Shown here one piece after another: positions 54,673 to 64,000 of a DNA stretch of 64,000 nucleotides. This DNA comes from Eutreptiella sp. 'Long Island Sound 2002'. Taxonomy: Eukaryota > Euglenozoa > Euglenophyceae > Eutreptiales > Eutreptiaceae. The translations under genes were made by a program, and so were the position numbers. Position 1 is the stretch's first letter. The number at the start of each line of letters is the position of its first letter. The stretch is from positions 109,559,367 through 109,623,366 of the forward strand of contig OZ038381.1 in the NCBI GenBank assembly GCA_964036045.1, written 5' to 3'. The notes under the pieces were generated by a model. It was not told where the DNA came from, did not search any database, and saw only the letters and a program-made list of their open reading frames with translations.

Positions 54673-55507
54673 CCACGTATAGAACACTGTTAGCACAGTG
54701 AGTGATGGGCAGAGTCGAGTAGAGACCTCTGTCCCTGATATCCCCTGGTTTACAGGACCTGCACGGGCACTTGTCCACGATAGGCTGGAGGGTTTTCCGC
54801 AGTTGGTCGTCAGTCCACGTAATGTGGAACCACTGCTTGAACAGCCTCAGGGTACGGTCAGCACCCACATGACCACTGGACTCATGGGTCCACTTCAGCA
54901 GCGCTGGGACTCGGTCACTAGGCACCACGATGCGGTCCTCGTGCCAGAGGTAGCTCTTGTCCGGCTTCCACTGGTCTTGGTTGACCAGGAGGGGTTCAAG
55001 GCGTTTGTCCAGGCGCCGGTAGATATCCCCAAACTCCTGTAGGTACTCAGATTGTTGGAGTCCATCCAGGGGGCGTATCATGGTCATGTTCAGGTCCAGA
55101 TGTACGTCCATACGGCTGAACGCCTCCTTAGCCAGCGCTTCAGACCGGGCACCAATCAGGGCGTCGAAGTTGTTGCGGCTGATGTAGTCGGCGCACTCGT
55201 TCTTCACTCCCTGGATATGGTGTACCGTCAGCCGTAGTTGACTGAGGTAGGTCCACCAGCGATGTAGCTTGGCCTTCTCAGGTGGGGGGCACTTCTGGAA
55301 ACTGCGGACCGGTTCTTGGTCGCACAGCCAGACCACAGGGTTACTCCCCAATAGTCGTGCTTGCGAGGATAGCACCAGCATACCCGCGAGCAATTCCTGC
55401 TCATAGGTGGAGTAGTTACCCCTGGCCTGGTTCCACTTCCAGTTCCAGTGGCCCAGAGGTACTAGGACCCACTTGTCGTCAGGGTAGCTGTGCTTGAGGG
55501 TTCCATC
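54673..55507 (-). pseudogene. pol: RNase H and integrase zinc finger (second Gypsy)
   Basis: RNase H motifs are YEQELLAGMLVL, WLCDQEPVRSF and NECADYISR. The integrase finger has HESSGHVGADRTLRL (H-x3-H) and CPCRSC (C-x2-C). The frame follows an in-frame TGA at 55,508-55,510 and ends in the insertion at the first catalytic Asp of integrase. Confidence 0.85.
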
Positions 55508-55510
55508 TCA

Positions 55511-56116
55511 GTTGAGACCTTCCGTCCCCCATTGGGAAATGGCCGAGTCGAACTCCTCCTTCTCTAGTGCTTGCCATTGGAACAACGTTCCACCACCGCC
55601 CACATTGCTGGCGTCGGTCACCAGGATAATCTCCCCTTGTGCTCTAGGCACGCCTAAGCACTTAGCGTTGGCCACCTTGTCTTTGAGCTCGTCAAACGCT
55701 TGTTGCTCTTGTGGGCCCCAGCGCCAAGTAGTACTCTTCTTGATCAAGTCCGTCAGTACGGCGCTGGTATAGGTGAAGTTCTTGATTCCGCGGCGATAGA
55801 AGTTGCACGCCCCAATGAAACTGCGTACATCATGAAGTCCTTTCTTGGGGTCTTCGTGTCGTACCTTGGCATCCATCAGGGGTTTGGCCTTAGAGGCCGC
55901 TGGGGTCCACCACCCATAGCCAACGTCAAACCCCAAGTACTGCATGGTCTCCTGCATGAACTCACACTTCTCCAGCTTGAGTCGAGTGTGGTTCTCCTGG
56001 CAGACCGCAAAGAACTCACCCAAGAGGATTAGGTGATCCTCCTGGGTATTGGTCCCGGGGCATACATCGTCGATGTGTGCCTCCATCTGGGCACTGCGGG
56101 ATATGAGCTCCTGCAC
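55511..56116 (-). pseudogene. pol: RT palm with catalytic IDD, and connection (second Gypsy)
   Basis: This continues the RT frame after TAG 56,117-56,119. AHIDDVCPGTN carries the two catalytic Asp (about 56,059-56,080). His stands where Tyr or Phe is usual, a single-base change from Tyr. LEKCEFMQ..QYLGF and FIGACNFYRR are typical of Gypsy RT and the start of the RNase H connection. Confidence 0.85.
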
Positions 56117-58429
56117 CTAAGGTCTCCTTCGTAGGATGGACAAGATCTTGTTCATCAGCTCTTGGAAAAGAGCGGGTGCGTTAGCCACGCCAAACGGCAT
56201 GACCTTCCACTTGAACACCCTCCCCTGAGGGGTGATGAAGGCCAGTAGTTCCTGTGCGTTGGGCGTCAGGTCCACTTGCCAGAATCCGCTTCGCTTGTCC
56301 ATCTTGGTCTTGTAGCGACAGGAGGCTATCTTCTCCAGGGTAGACTCCATATTGGGAATGGACCCTGAGTAGTTCAGCGTCTTCTTGTTCAGCTCTCCAT
56401 AGTCCACTACCAGCCGTTTGGCTGTAGACCCAGGTTTAGCCACCAGGAAACAGGGGCTGCAGTGTAGGGGGTAGTCCCCGTCCTTGTACTCCAGGACTAG
56501 GCCAGCGTCGATACATTCTTGTATTTGTCGCTCGATCTCGTCGGCCTGCTCTTTAAGAGCTGGATAAGGTCTCCTCCGGATCTTGTGACCCACGAACTCG
56601 GGTTTCAGCTTGAGGTCCATCTGTACCAGCTTGTCACATGAGGCAGGAGGGGGTAGTTCTCCGAACACCTCCAGATAGGTCCTTATCAGCTTCTGTACCC
56701 GCGGGTCCAAGACCTTGATCTTGTCCTCGATGTCCTCGTCGGAGTGTAAGTTGCTTGCCCCCTGAGTAATAGACGTCGGGAGGTGGTCCTCCACCGACTC
56801 TTCGCCCGTGGTAGTATCCTTCAGCCCTTGGTAGGCATACAGAAGGTCTTGTTCAACCATCTCCGGTGGACGATGGCAACATAGGCAAGCTCGAGGGGGT
56901 TCACATACACATTCCTCCGAGAGGTCGTCCTCCTCGGGGGTCCTCACATGGGCGCCCCACATGCTCTTCATGAGCTTGAGATCAACCTCCCTTTGCCAGG
57001 TGGTGATCTTCTGTTCGAGGTCCTCCTTCAATTTGGATAGGTCTCCCATGCATCCTTGCTTCAGTGGCCATGAACTGCGGGTAGGCTTCGCGTAGCATAG
57101 CTTTTTCGCCACCATCTTCCTCTTGGAATCCACATACTGCCTGAGCCTGGATCGAGGGTCCAGCTCCTCATCCACGGGGTCTTCCACCCTCATGGAGAGT
57201 AGGGGTTTTAGTGGGGCGACGTACTCGGCGTTCTCCACTTCCTCCACCGCGGTCTGCACGAAGAGGGCGTCGTGCTCAGTTTCGTCGTCTGAGTGGATAG
57301 AGCTAGGTAGCTCAGATAGTCCACACTCAGAGACTCCATCAGGTACAGGTACAGGGCAGGGAGAGTTGGGGGCGTTGGTGTCAGTCACGACATACTCATC
57401 TCCCCCAGGTGTAGTTTCAACAGCATCTTGAGGTCGTAGGCGATCCTTCAAGTCACCCAAGGCGAGTCCATCGCTTTCACGTTGTATGGCCTGGACCAGA
57501 GTCGGGTCCAGGTCCTCCCAGGGAATGGAGGTAAGAGCTCCGTCCACCACGCTTAGCATACTCCCCCATCCGGGCTTCCCAATGGGCGTCTTGCGTCCCA
57601 GAGGCACGTAGATGGCCTCATCAGGTAACCGCACAGAGCTGATAGTCAGCTTGTCAAGGAGGGTTCGCCAGTACTCGTTGCCCCCATGGGCTCCCCAATC
57701 GGGGGAACACAGGACCATACGGGAACGTTCCAAGGCCACCTTGGTCAGCACCTTCCCCAGTTCACTGAACCCGGGGTTCCCGTAGGCCATCCCGAAAGAG
57801 GGCCAGTAAAATTTGTAGCTGCAGTTCTTCCCCTTGCTGCAGTAAAGGCCCAGTACATGTTGCTTGTCGCTGGCGAACAACTCCACACTTAGGTCTTCTC
57901 GAGAGTAACCCAACTCCTTCAGACCTTGGTCTAGGACTTCCCCCAATAGTTGATAGTCCTCAGTTTTGGAGGCCGCCATCATGTTAGAGGGCTCCTCCCT
58001 CGATAGCCTCAGGTAACTAGAGGTATGTTCCGACTGCTCCAGTGGCACAGACTCTCTGCCACTGCCGTCCACGTAGGGAAGGTAGGGCGCTTGCAGCGTC
58101 AGGGATTGTATCTGGGAGTGCTGCACGAAGAAGTCAGTCCCCAGTACAAAGTCGAAGGCATCAGTGTCCATCACATAGAACCGATGGGCGATAGTCCTGG
58201 AGCCCATAGGTACCTCCACTTCACAGTCCCCGCAGCTGTGCACCACATGTCCATCCCCGGTGCGTATAGCGGCGGTGGTTATGGTGTTCTTCAGGCTCCC
58301 ACAAGGTAAAATATTCGTGGCCACTATGGATATTGTGGCTCCAGTATCCAGTACCCCCAGGTATTCACGTCCCCCTAGTCGGATACGTACCCAAAACACC
58401 AGGTCTTCGGTGCCACCAGAGCGTCCCCG
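56117..58429 (-). pseudogene. pol: Aspartic protease, extra domain and RT fingers (second Gypsy)
   Basis: YLGVLDTGATISIV (about 58,330-58,352) is the retropepsin active site and FDFVLGTDFF the second conserved strand. An extra domain (57,600-57,890) reads VELFASDKQHVLGLY, W..FGMAYGNPGFSELG, RMVLCSPDW and YWRTLLDKL. A long acidic linker follows. RT begins with GLVLEYKDGDYPLHCSPCFLV, RLVVDYGELN, TKMDKRSGFWQVDL (first catalytic Asp) and VMPFGVANAPALFQ. The segment runs from TGA 58,430-58,432 to TAG 56,117-56,119. Homologous position and order match the 21-kb element. Confidence 0.87.
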
Positions 58430-59689
58430 TCAGAACTCTGCTGGACAGGTCACCTCGAACCCCTTGTTCCGCAATTTGCGGGCCATCCTCATGGAACGGC
58501 TCCTCTTCTTAGCGTTGCCGTCATCACCACGTTCATGCTCACGCTTGGCTCCTTGTTCTTGCTGGGCCTGCGTTTGTGAGCGAGTGGTAGGTCCAGACTG
58601 CCCTCCAGAGGGCTCGGAGTTCCCCCCTGGATTAGGGTTGGGGTTGCCTCCGTTCTTGTCCTTGTTCTTGTTGTCAGGCTGGCGGTTAGCGCCTCCTCCT
58701 CGTCCACCTTGACCCTTGTCTTGACCACCTTGACCACGTCCTTTCGACTTGCCCTTGCCGGAGTCGTTGCCTTTGGCCTTGCCTCCACCTTTGCCCGAGC
58801 CTTTGCCAGGATCTTCCCCCTTAAGCTTCGCCGATAGGCGTTGCTTATGGTAGCACTCATCCTCGTAGTGCTTCCGCTTACCGCAGAATGCACACGTGAT
58901 GGTGCAGCGGTAATGATCCGGCAGCTTCACTTTGGCGCCGGTGATCTTCTCCTGCTGCTTCCCCTGGACGACGAAGCAGTCTCGCTGCTCGCAGTCAGGA
59001 GCGTGCTGCAGGTGGCCCTGCTCATCTCTGGCATCACACCAGAATAGCTCCTTCACGTTCTCCATTAGACGGGCGTGGGCGTGTTTGGGGGTAGTCCCCT
59101 GCCCAGGTCGGGACCCTTGGTACCCTTTGCCTCCAGAACCTCCACCACCAGGACAGTAGTTGTTCAGGTGCTGGTCGCTCTCCTTCTCCAGCGCCATCTC
59201 CAGGAGCAGCACGCATAGATCCTCGTAGCGGAGGGATCTAGCCTTGCGCTCAGCCGTCAAACAGCACTCGTCCCATAGCTCTCGGGGGAGCTTGGCGCAC
59301 AACCAGAACAGCAGGTCGTCGCTGCTGTAGGAACCGGGCGTCAGTCGTCCAGCCCAGTGATCCAGGTCAGCCAACAGCTCGGAGACCCTGCCAGGTTTGG
59401 GGTTGTTGGGCAGCACGGGCACGTTCTGGATCTCGGCCCTGATTGAGAGGTCGGTCTAGTATGTTGGGTACTGCCTCTCCAGGGCAACCAACACATCGGC
59501 AAAGGTGGCGGAGTTAGTTACGATCTGACTGACCTGCTTCTCCAGGTACTTGGTCTTGCAGCACTGCAGGAGCAGATCGCACTTCACTCGCCCACTCGCG
59601 TGGGTTTGGCCGGTCAGTCGTAGGAACCGGCCGAAGTTCTCAGCGAACTCGCTGAGGTCCTTGCCTGTGAACTCAGGCAGGTTCACCAC
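58430..59689 (-). pseudogene. gag: Gag capsid-like domain and CCHC knuckle (second Gypsy)
   Basis: Two stretches lie in one frame: 59,456-59,689 (LPEFTGKDLSEFAENFGRFL, a retrotransposon gag helix pattern) and 58,430-59,422 or slightly beyond. They are interrupted by TAG 59,456-59,458 after RQYPTY. The second has LPNNPKPGRVSELLADLDHW, LLFWLCAKLPRELWDEC and a canonical CAFCGKRKHYEDEC zinc knuckle (C-x2-C-x4-H-x4-C). A Lys/Gly/Gln-rich tail ends at TGA 58,430-58,432. It would package element RNA. Confidence 0.85.
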
Positions 59690-59806
59690 TATCTTGGAGG
59701 TGGCAATAGCCTTCGCCTCCTGAGCTCGGCGTCCTTCAGGGCGTCGGGTCTTCTTCTTCTTCTTCTTCTTCTTCTTACCTTTGGGGTCCTCGGGGTCCTC
59801 GTCATC

Positions 59807-60922
59807 TCAGGGCGAAGAAGAATCCATCGACGGCGGCTCGTCATCGGAGGGGTCTCGGCCAAGATCACTAGAGCCATAAGGCTCTACGTCCACCATAGCC
59901 CTTAAGGCTGTCAGCCCCAGCTGGTCCAGCTCGGCCCTCGTCGAGTTCGTCACGTGGCTGTAGGGCGGCAGGGCCGTTCTCGGGACGAATGGACTTCTCG
60001 GTACTGCTGCAGGGGTCGGCATCGGTCGGCTCCTCAGGCTCCCCAGGGTATTTGTCAACACCGCCACCAGGTGGTTAGCCTGTACTCGGTGGGGTGACAT
60101 TCCCACCGTCGTAGGTGACGCATGGGACGGGATCATCAGGGGCTCCGGCTTCTCACAGATTTCTTGTGTAAGGTCGCCCACGATTTTGGAAGTGGCTCCT
60201 CGGAGCACCTCGTTGATCTCCGACCGCGTCAGGGACCTGTTGGAGGATCTTCCCGATCCTCTACTCCTGCCACCCAGAGATTCGGGTCCTCTCCTCAACC
60301 CACTCAAGGGTGCATACCCAGGTGCATACCCAGGAGCATACCCAGGAACATCCACATAGGTTCCAGTGGCATGTAGTGGATGGGGATAATCAGCTGCATA
60401 CCATCGCGGCGCAGCACTGGAAGCCACAGGCTCACTGGCAGTAGTTGCCTCATGGAGCGCAGTGGTAGGTGGGCCCATACCATAGGCGGGGTAGGGAGGC
60501 ATGCCAGTAAAGCCTGTGCCCTCTGCCATAGGCAGGTTGGTTGTGGAAGTGGATGTTGCGGTGGCTGGGAGTGTGGTGGTTATGGGAGAGGGTGATGCGT
60601 GGAGGCCAGAAGCGCTTGGTGCGCCTTCGAAGGTAGGGATACTCGTCAGGTCTTGCCCTTGTTCCTCTCCTTCGTCTGCTTCTCCTCCAGCATCCTTCTC
60701 GCTCTCGTTCTCTCTCTTCCTCTTCACAGGCTGAGGCTGAGAGACCACTTCTTCGACAGACAGGGCCCCGAAGGCCGTCTGAAGCCCATCCAGGGAGTCC
60801 TCAGCCGTAACCACTGGCCCATGTAAGGGCTCCGCCGAAGGTACAGCGCCAGGTGCCGGCCTTGCCGCTGCCTCAGGCGCTGGCGCTGTCTTCACGTCAG
60901 CGTCCTCCTCTCCTGGATCCAT
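59807..60922 (-). pseudogene. gag: N-terminal gag region (second Gypsy)
   Basis: The ATG at 60,920-60,922 gives MDPGEEDADVK and 371 codons to TGA 59,807-59,809. The region is low in complexity: an acidic and Ala/Pro start, a basic patch (VKRKRENESEK), Thr/Ser-rich stretches and a tandem PGYA motif (about 60,308-60,350). The frame remains open after the stop through a run of eight or more Lys codons (CTT repeat on the plus strand, 59,750-59,777) into the capsid part. No enzymatic motif. Confidence 0.65.
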
Positions 60923-61383
60923 CTTAGTCCGCCCTTCTGCTTATGTTTGCCTGTACTCGGAGCACTGGTTGTACGGCGCGGGGTCGCTGCCGGTGCACAG
61001 AGACAGGCTGCCTCTTGCTACCAGAAAGGTTTATAGTGTTTTCAGCACTGTGTTTTGCCTCTCCTGCTGCTTGCTGTTGGTGTAGGGATTCCTGCTGCTT
61101 GTTTTTGGAGATGAAAAGCTTTTGTTTTGATGAAATACAGCCACTCCAAGTCACTCCAGGATAGCCCAAGCCAATAGTATGCAAAGAGAAGAGGATTCAG
61201 GATCAAAGCATGAAGGGCTGCAGTGTAAACAGTGAAAGATGATTGGATATTCACAGAAACTGCAACTCAGGTCACAAATGAATGCATATTCACAAAGATA
61301 GCTGAAATGTTTTAGGAAAAGAGTTAGAAAACTGCCTCAGGATCACTCTCTCTCCATAGTGCCATCTTAGGAGATGTGCACTC
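60923..61383. other. AT-richer flank right of the second Gypsy
   Basis: No gene recognised. The 5' LTR or leader of the second Gypsy would be expected here, but no repeat of sequence from 51.7-53.4 kb was found by eye. Confidence 0.35.
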
Positions 61384-61553
61384 TTTTTTTTGGGTCCCAT
61401 ATGTGCTGAGGTGGCATGGTATGTGGCGATGAGGTCACTGCCATGTCACATGGGATCTTCCTACTTAGCTAGGCTGACCAGGAATTGAACCCAGGACCTC
61501 TCAAAAAGAGGTGCCCAGCCCCCTAGGGTGCATACCACTAGGATAGCTAAGAA
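61384..61553 (-). mobile_element. tRNA-like SINE
   Basis: On the minus strand the element begins with TAGCTATCCTAGTGGTATGC (box A-like) and continues to GGTTCAATTCC (box B). Between them ACCTC-TTTTTGA-GAGGT forms a perfect 5-base stem with a 7-base loop whose centre reads TTT, like a lysine anticodon. CTGGG-TTCAATT-CCTGG can pair as a T-arm with wobbles. A tRNA-unrelated body follows and the element ends in GGGACCC plus eight or so A. The variable loop is too short and the D-arm region too long for a working tRNA. No target duplication is obvious. Confidence 0.65.
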
Positions 61554-61854
61554 TTCATGGAAAAACATAGATGAATTCATAGGCTCTACTTTAGGTATGT
61601 CAGTGCTCAGTCAACTCAGGAAAAGATGAATAGCTTCACATTGAAAGGGGATTAAGGGGTCCACTCCATATCCTGATTGGGTGTTTGGTTCCATGAGTCA
61701 AAATGTGTTATCACCAGTTTTGGTTGGACCAATACTAGGATTAAATTGCATGGATGCTCAGTGCATCTCTAATACAACTAGAGTATGCCTCAAAGCAATG
61801 GAAAAGCACTTCTTCTTACTTCGGACAGCCTACGAGCCACCTTCGGAGTCGGAG
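61554..61854. other. AT-richer DNA before the third Gypsy gag
   Basis: Composition changes from AT-rich to GC-rich at about 61,840, probably a border between unrelated insertions. The GC-rich gag frame is open through this segment up to 61,681, but the extra residues have no gag character. Confidence 0.45.
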
Positions 61855-64000
61855 ATGTCCGCGCCGATCGCCAGGGCGCACACGGCCCCCGAGCCCGCCC
61901 TGAAGCACGACGCCGAGGGCTTGGAGAGGCCAGCCAGGGCCCGGACGGCACCTGTGCCCCGGCACACGGGACCAGAGACGGACGCCATAGGCGATACGCC
62001 CATGGGCGATGAGTCTGAGGTGCCGCGAACCGCGGGATGCGCTGAATCCGGCGGGAAGCACGCTGCGTGCCACTGCGAGCACGTATCCTTCCTCATTGGC
62101 AAGTACCCGAAGATGGGGATGGACGCCATCGTGCATCGCCTTGACCGCCTGGACAACGCCAAGGACGGTCTAGAGGAGGACGTCGCGGGGATCCTGGACG
62201 ACCAGTCGGCCGCGGAGAAAGACATGGAGGAGCTGCGAGCGGAACGGGACCGGTACCGGGAGAATCTGGAGCTGGCCCTGCAGAAGCAGCAGCGAGTGGT
62301 GGACAGCCTCGTCCACCTGGTGGAGGACATGTCGGGACGCCTGAAAAGGCTAGAGGAGCTACAGCCCCTCGCCTGGGGTCCGGAGCTCCCGGCAAAGCCG
62401 GCCGCAGTAGAGCTGGTGGAGCGGGTTAAGACCCTCAGGAGCGCCATGGAGAAACCCATGGGCGGCCCTGCAGAGGCACCATACGCGCCTCCGCGTGTTG
62501 ACCCGGGTGCGCTGCCGTTTGTTCCCATTTTCAGCGAATCCACAATGCTCGGGGAACACACGGCACCGGCTGGGTCCATGCGGGAAGGGCACGTAACCAC
62601 GGACCCGAGGAGCCTGACGGTACAGATGTCCCATGCCGCCCAGGATGTACCGATCACGACGAACATGGTAGTTTATGCGGAAGAGAAGATCGAGAGCCAG
62701 ACCATGCAGGGGCAAACCATGGGAAGCGCCGACGGACATGGTCGAGGTCATCCAGGTTGAAACCTGTGGGCGAAGGACCCCAATACGGGGATATGGACGG
62801 CCGATGGAGCAAATCCTTCCCGCATTCCAAACCCCATGGGTTCAGGCCCAACTGGACCGCACTCCATGGAGGAGAGGGATGTACGGGGAGTGTACTCACA
62901 CCCCCCGGCCACAGGTGGTATCCGTCTCGGTGGAGTGGTGGCCGGAGACGTCGGAGACGCCATCAGGATTGACGACCTCAGGGGAATCAAAATCCCCTAC
63001 TACGATGGCAACCCCTCCAACCTGGATGACTTCATCCTGGATTGGGAGGACTTTGCCGAGGAGGTCGTCAGGGAGATGCGGGGAGCGCCGCGGGATAAGT
63101 GGGTATGCCGGACATTCCCACACCGGCTGGCGAAGGACCTGAAGGAGGAGCTGCGGGATCAGATCCGGGAAGGACTGATCAGGACAGAGCAGGCCTGCCT
63201 CCAGTGGTTGGAGGATGAGGAGCGGGTGGACGCTCCGAACCAGAAGCTGGAGGACCTGTGGTCCATCCCACTGCCGCTGGACCGCGGTGAGTTGCGGGTC
63301 CGGGAGTGGAACCGGTATCTGCGGAAGTACCGGAGATGCCTCAAGCTGGTGGAGGACTGGAACGAGGCCAGCGAGATCCGCCACCTCCACAAGGACGTCA
63401 TCCCCCGCAACTGGAAGAGACGAGTTGAGGACGAGGAGAAGAAGCGCGCGAAGAAGCGCGTGGCGGTGAGGATTATGGCGGCAGAGGATACCCATGCGGG
63501 TATCATGGAGTTCTTCAGGAGGAACCTGGGCGAGCCCAACCGGATGTTGGGACTGAAGAACGCCGTGTACGTGGAGGTATTCGGAGACTCCATGGGGCAA
63601 GGGTTGCTGCGCCTCAACAACGTGGAGTGGAGGCGCGGGGAGCCGCTGAGGATGCAGGTCATCTTCGCTCGCATGAGCCTGGACGAGATCGTGAAGTACA
63701 TCACGGTGGAGTTGAAGCTCAATGCGAAGAACGAGGCCCACGTGCAGGATCGACATGGTCATGGACAACGAGGCCACTGAGAAGACCGCCATCATCGGGA
63801 GATCCAGGAGGACACGGCCAACTCCGCTGAGGATGGTAGTGGAAGTGGCAAAGACCACTCGACCGGATCCCGGGAGGATCACGAGGAGGCCCATTTCTTC
63901 GCGTTTGTGGCGCACAACGTGAGGAATCATGGGCAGGATCGGTCCAGATGGAGCCAGGTGGGACCCAATAAGAGCAGAGCGCCAAGGAGGATCAGGAACC
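61855..64000 (+). pseudogene. gag: Gag of a third Ty3/Gypsy element (cut by window end)
   Basis: The likely start is the ATG at 61,855-61,857 (MSAPIARAHTAPEP), where GC-rich sequence begins. A coiled coil (DMEELRAERDRYRENLELAL) precedes an in-frame TGA at 62,758-62,760. The same frame reopens with a capsid-like domain: YYDGNPSNLDDFILDWEDF, EERVDAPNQKL, LVEDWNEASE and IFARMSLDEIVKYI. A second in-frame TGA lies at 63,778-63,780, yet the frame goes on to the window end through AHFFAFVAHNVRN. Those landmarks match the gag of the 21-kb element (CAFVAHN, ERVDAP, VEDWNE), so it is the same lineage on the opposite strand. Protease and pol would lie beyond the window. Confidence 0.8.

Larger units (their letters stand above)
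53367..60922 (-). mobile_element. Second Ty3/Gypsy chromodomain retrotransposon, internal region
   Basis: On the minus strand a gag-pol runs in one register from an ATG at 60,920-60,922 to about 54,673, broken by in-frame stops at 59,807 (TGA), 59,456 (TAG), 58,430 (TGA), 56,117 (TAG) and 55,508 (TGA). After a 137-base insertion it continues in another register to 53,367. Domain order is gag, zinc knuckle, protease, extra domain, RT, RNase H, integrase, chromodomain. It is distinct in sequence from the 21-kb element but shares the unusual extra domain. LTRs were not identified. Confidence 0.88.

Noticed and set aside
61441-61553. A functional tRNA-Lys gene
   Set aside because: The variable loop is nearly absent, the D-arm region is too long and there is no proper acceptor stem; the A-rich end and extra body fit a SINE.

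Overview
This window reads as nuclear DNA of a eukaryote, almost entirely made of transposable elements and tandem repeats. I recognise no host housekeeping gene, rRNA or ordinary tRNA gene, CRISPR array or bacterial operon. Three Ty3/Gypsy-type coding regions and a large multi-domain LINE resembling the Dualen/RandI group suggest an alga or another protist with a large, repeat-rich genome. Green algal and dinoflagellate lineages both fit, but the species cannot be fixed from this sequence.

Layout: 1-1,540 is AT-richer unassigned DNA with short degenerate repeats. 1,541-3,330 is a 127-bp satellite, followed by purine-rich DNA and copies of a 65-bp minisatellite. 4,180-25,208 is a single minus-strand LTR retrotransposon of about 21 kb. 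It has LTRs of 2.9 and 2.7 kb in direct orientation, a CAAG target duplication, a polypurine tract and TG...CA ends. Its body holds gag, protease, an extra domain, RT, RNase H, integrase and chromodomain, and a 4.5-kb leader carrying about 43 copies of the same 65-bp minisatellite. It sits inside a plus-strand array of that minisatellite.

25,209-36,710 is the rest of the interrupted minisatellite and then a plus-strand LINE. Its first coding region carries three OTU-like modules, only the third with visible catalytic residues. Its second carries an endonuclease, RT, RNase H-like domain and zinc-binding tail. A 3.9-kb segment from the end of this LINE (36.2-40.1 kb) is duplicated in tandem (40.1-44.0 kb). 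Each copy contains one unit of the 127-bp satellite and an unrecognised proline/glycine-rich reading region.

44-53 kb holds a 181-186-bp tandem repeat, five dispersed palindromic repeats, a broken integrase relic and long AT-richer stretches without recognised genes. 53,367-60,922 is a second minus-strand Ty3/Gypsy gag-pol, broken by stop codons and by a 137-bp hairpin insertion that splits the first catalytic aspartate codon of integrase. 61.4 kb holds a tRNA-like SINE, and 61,855-64,000 is the start of a third, plus-strand Gypsy gag related to that of the 21-kb element.

The elements look like decayed fossils: the Gypsy reading frames are long but interrupted by single in-frame stops, nearly all TGA or TAG. 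Long open frames on the opposite strand of the GC-rich parts are by-products of composition and are not annotated. All comparisons were made by eye, so identities and some borders are approximate.
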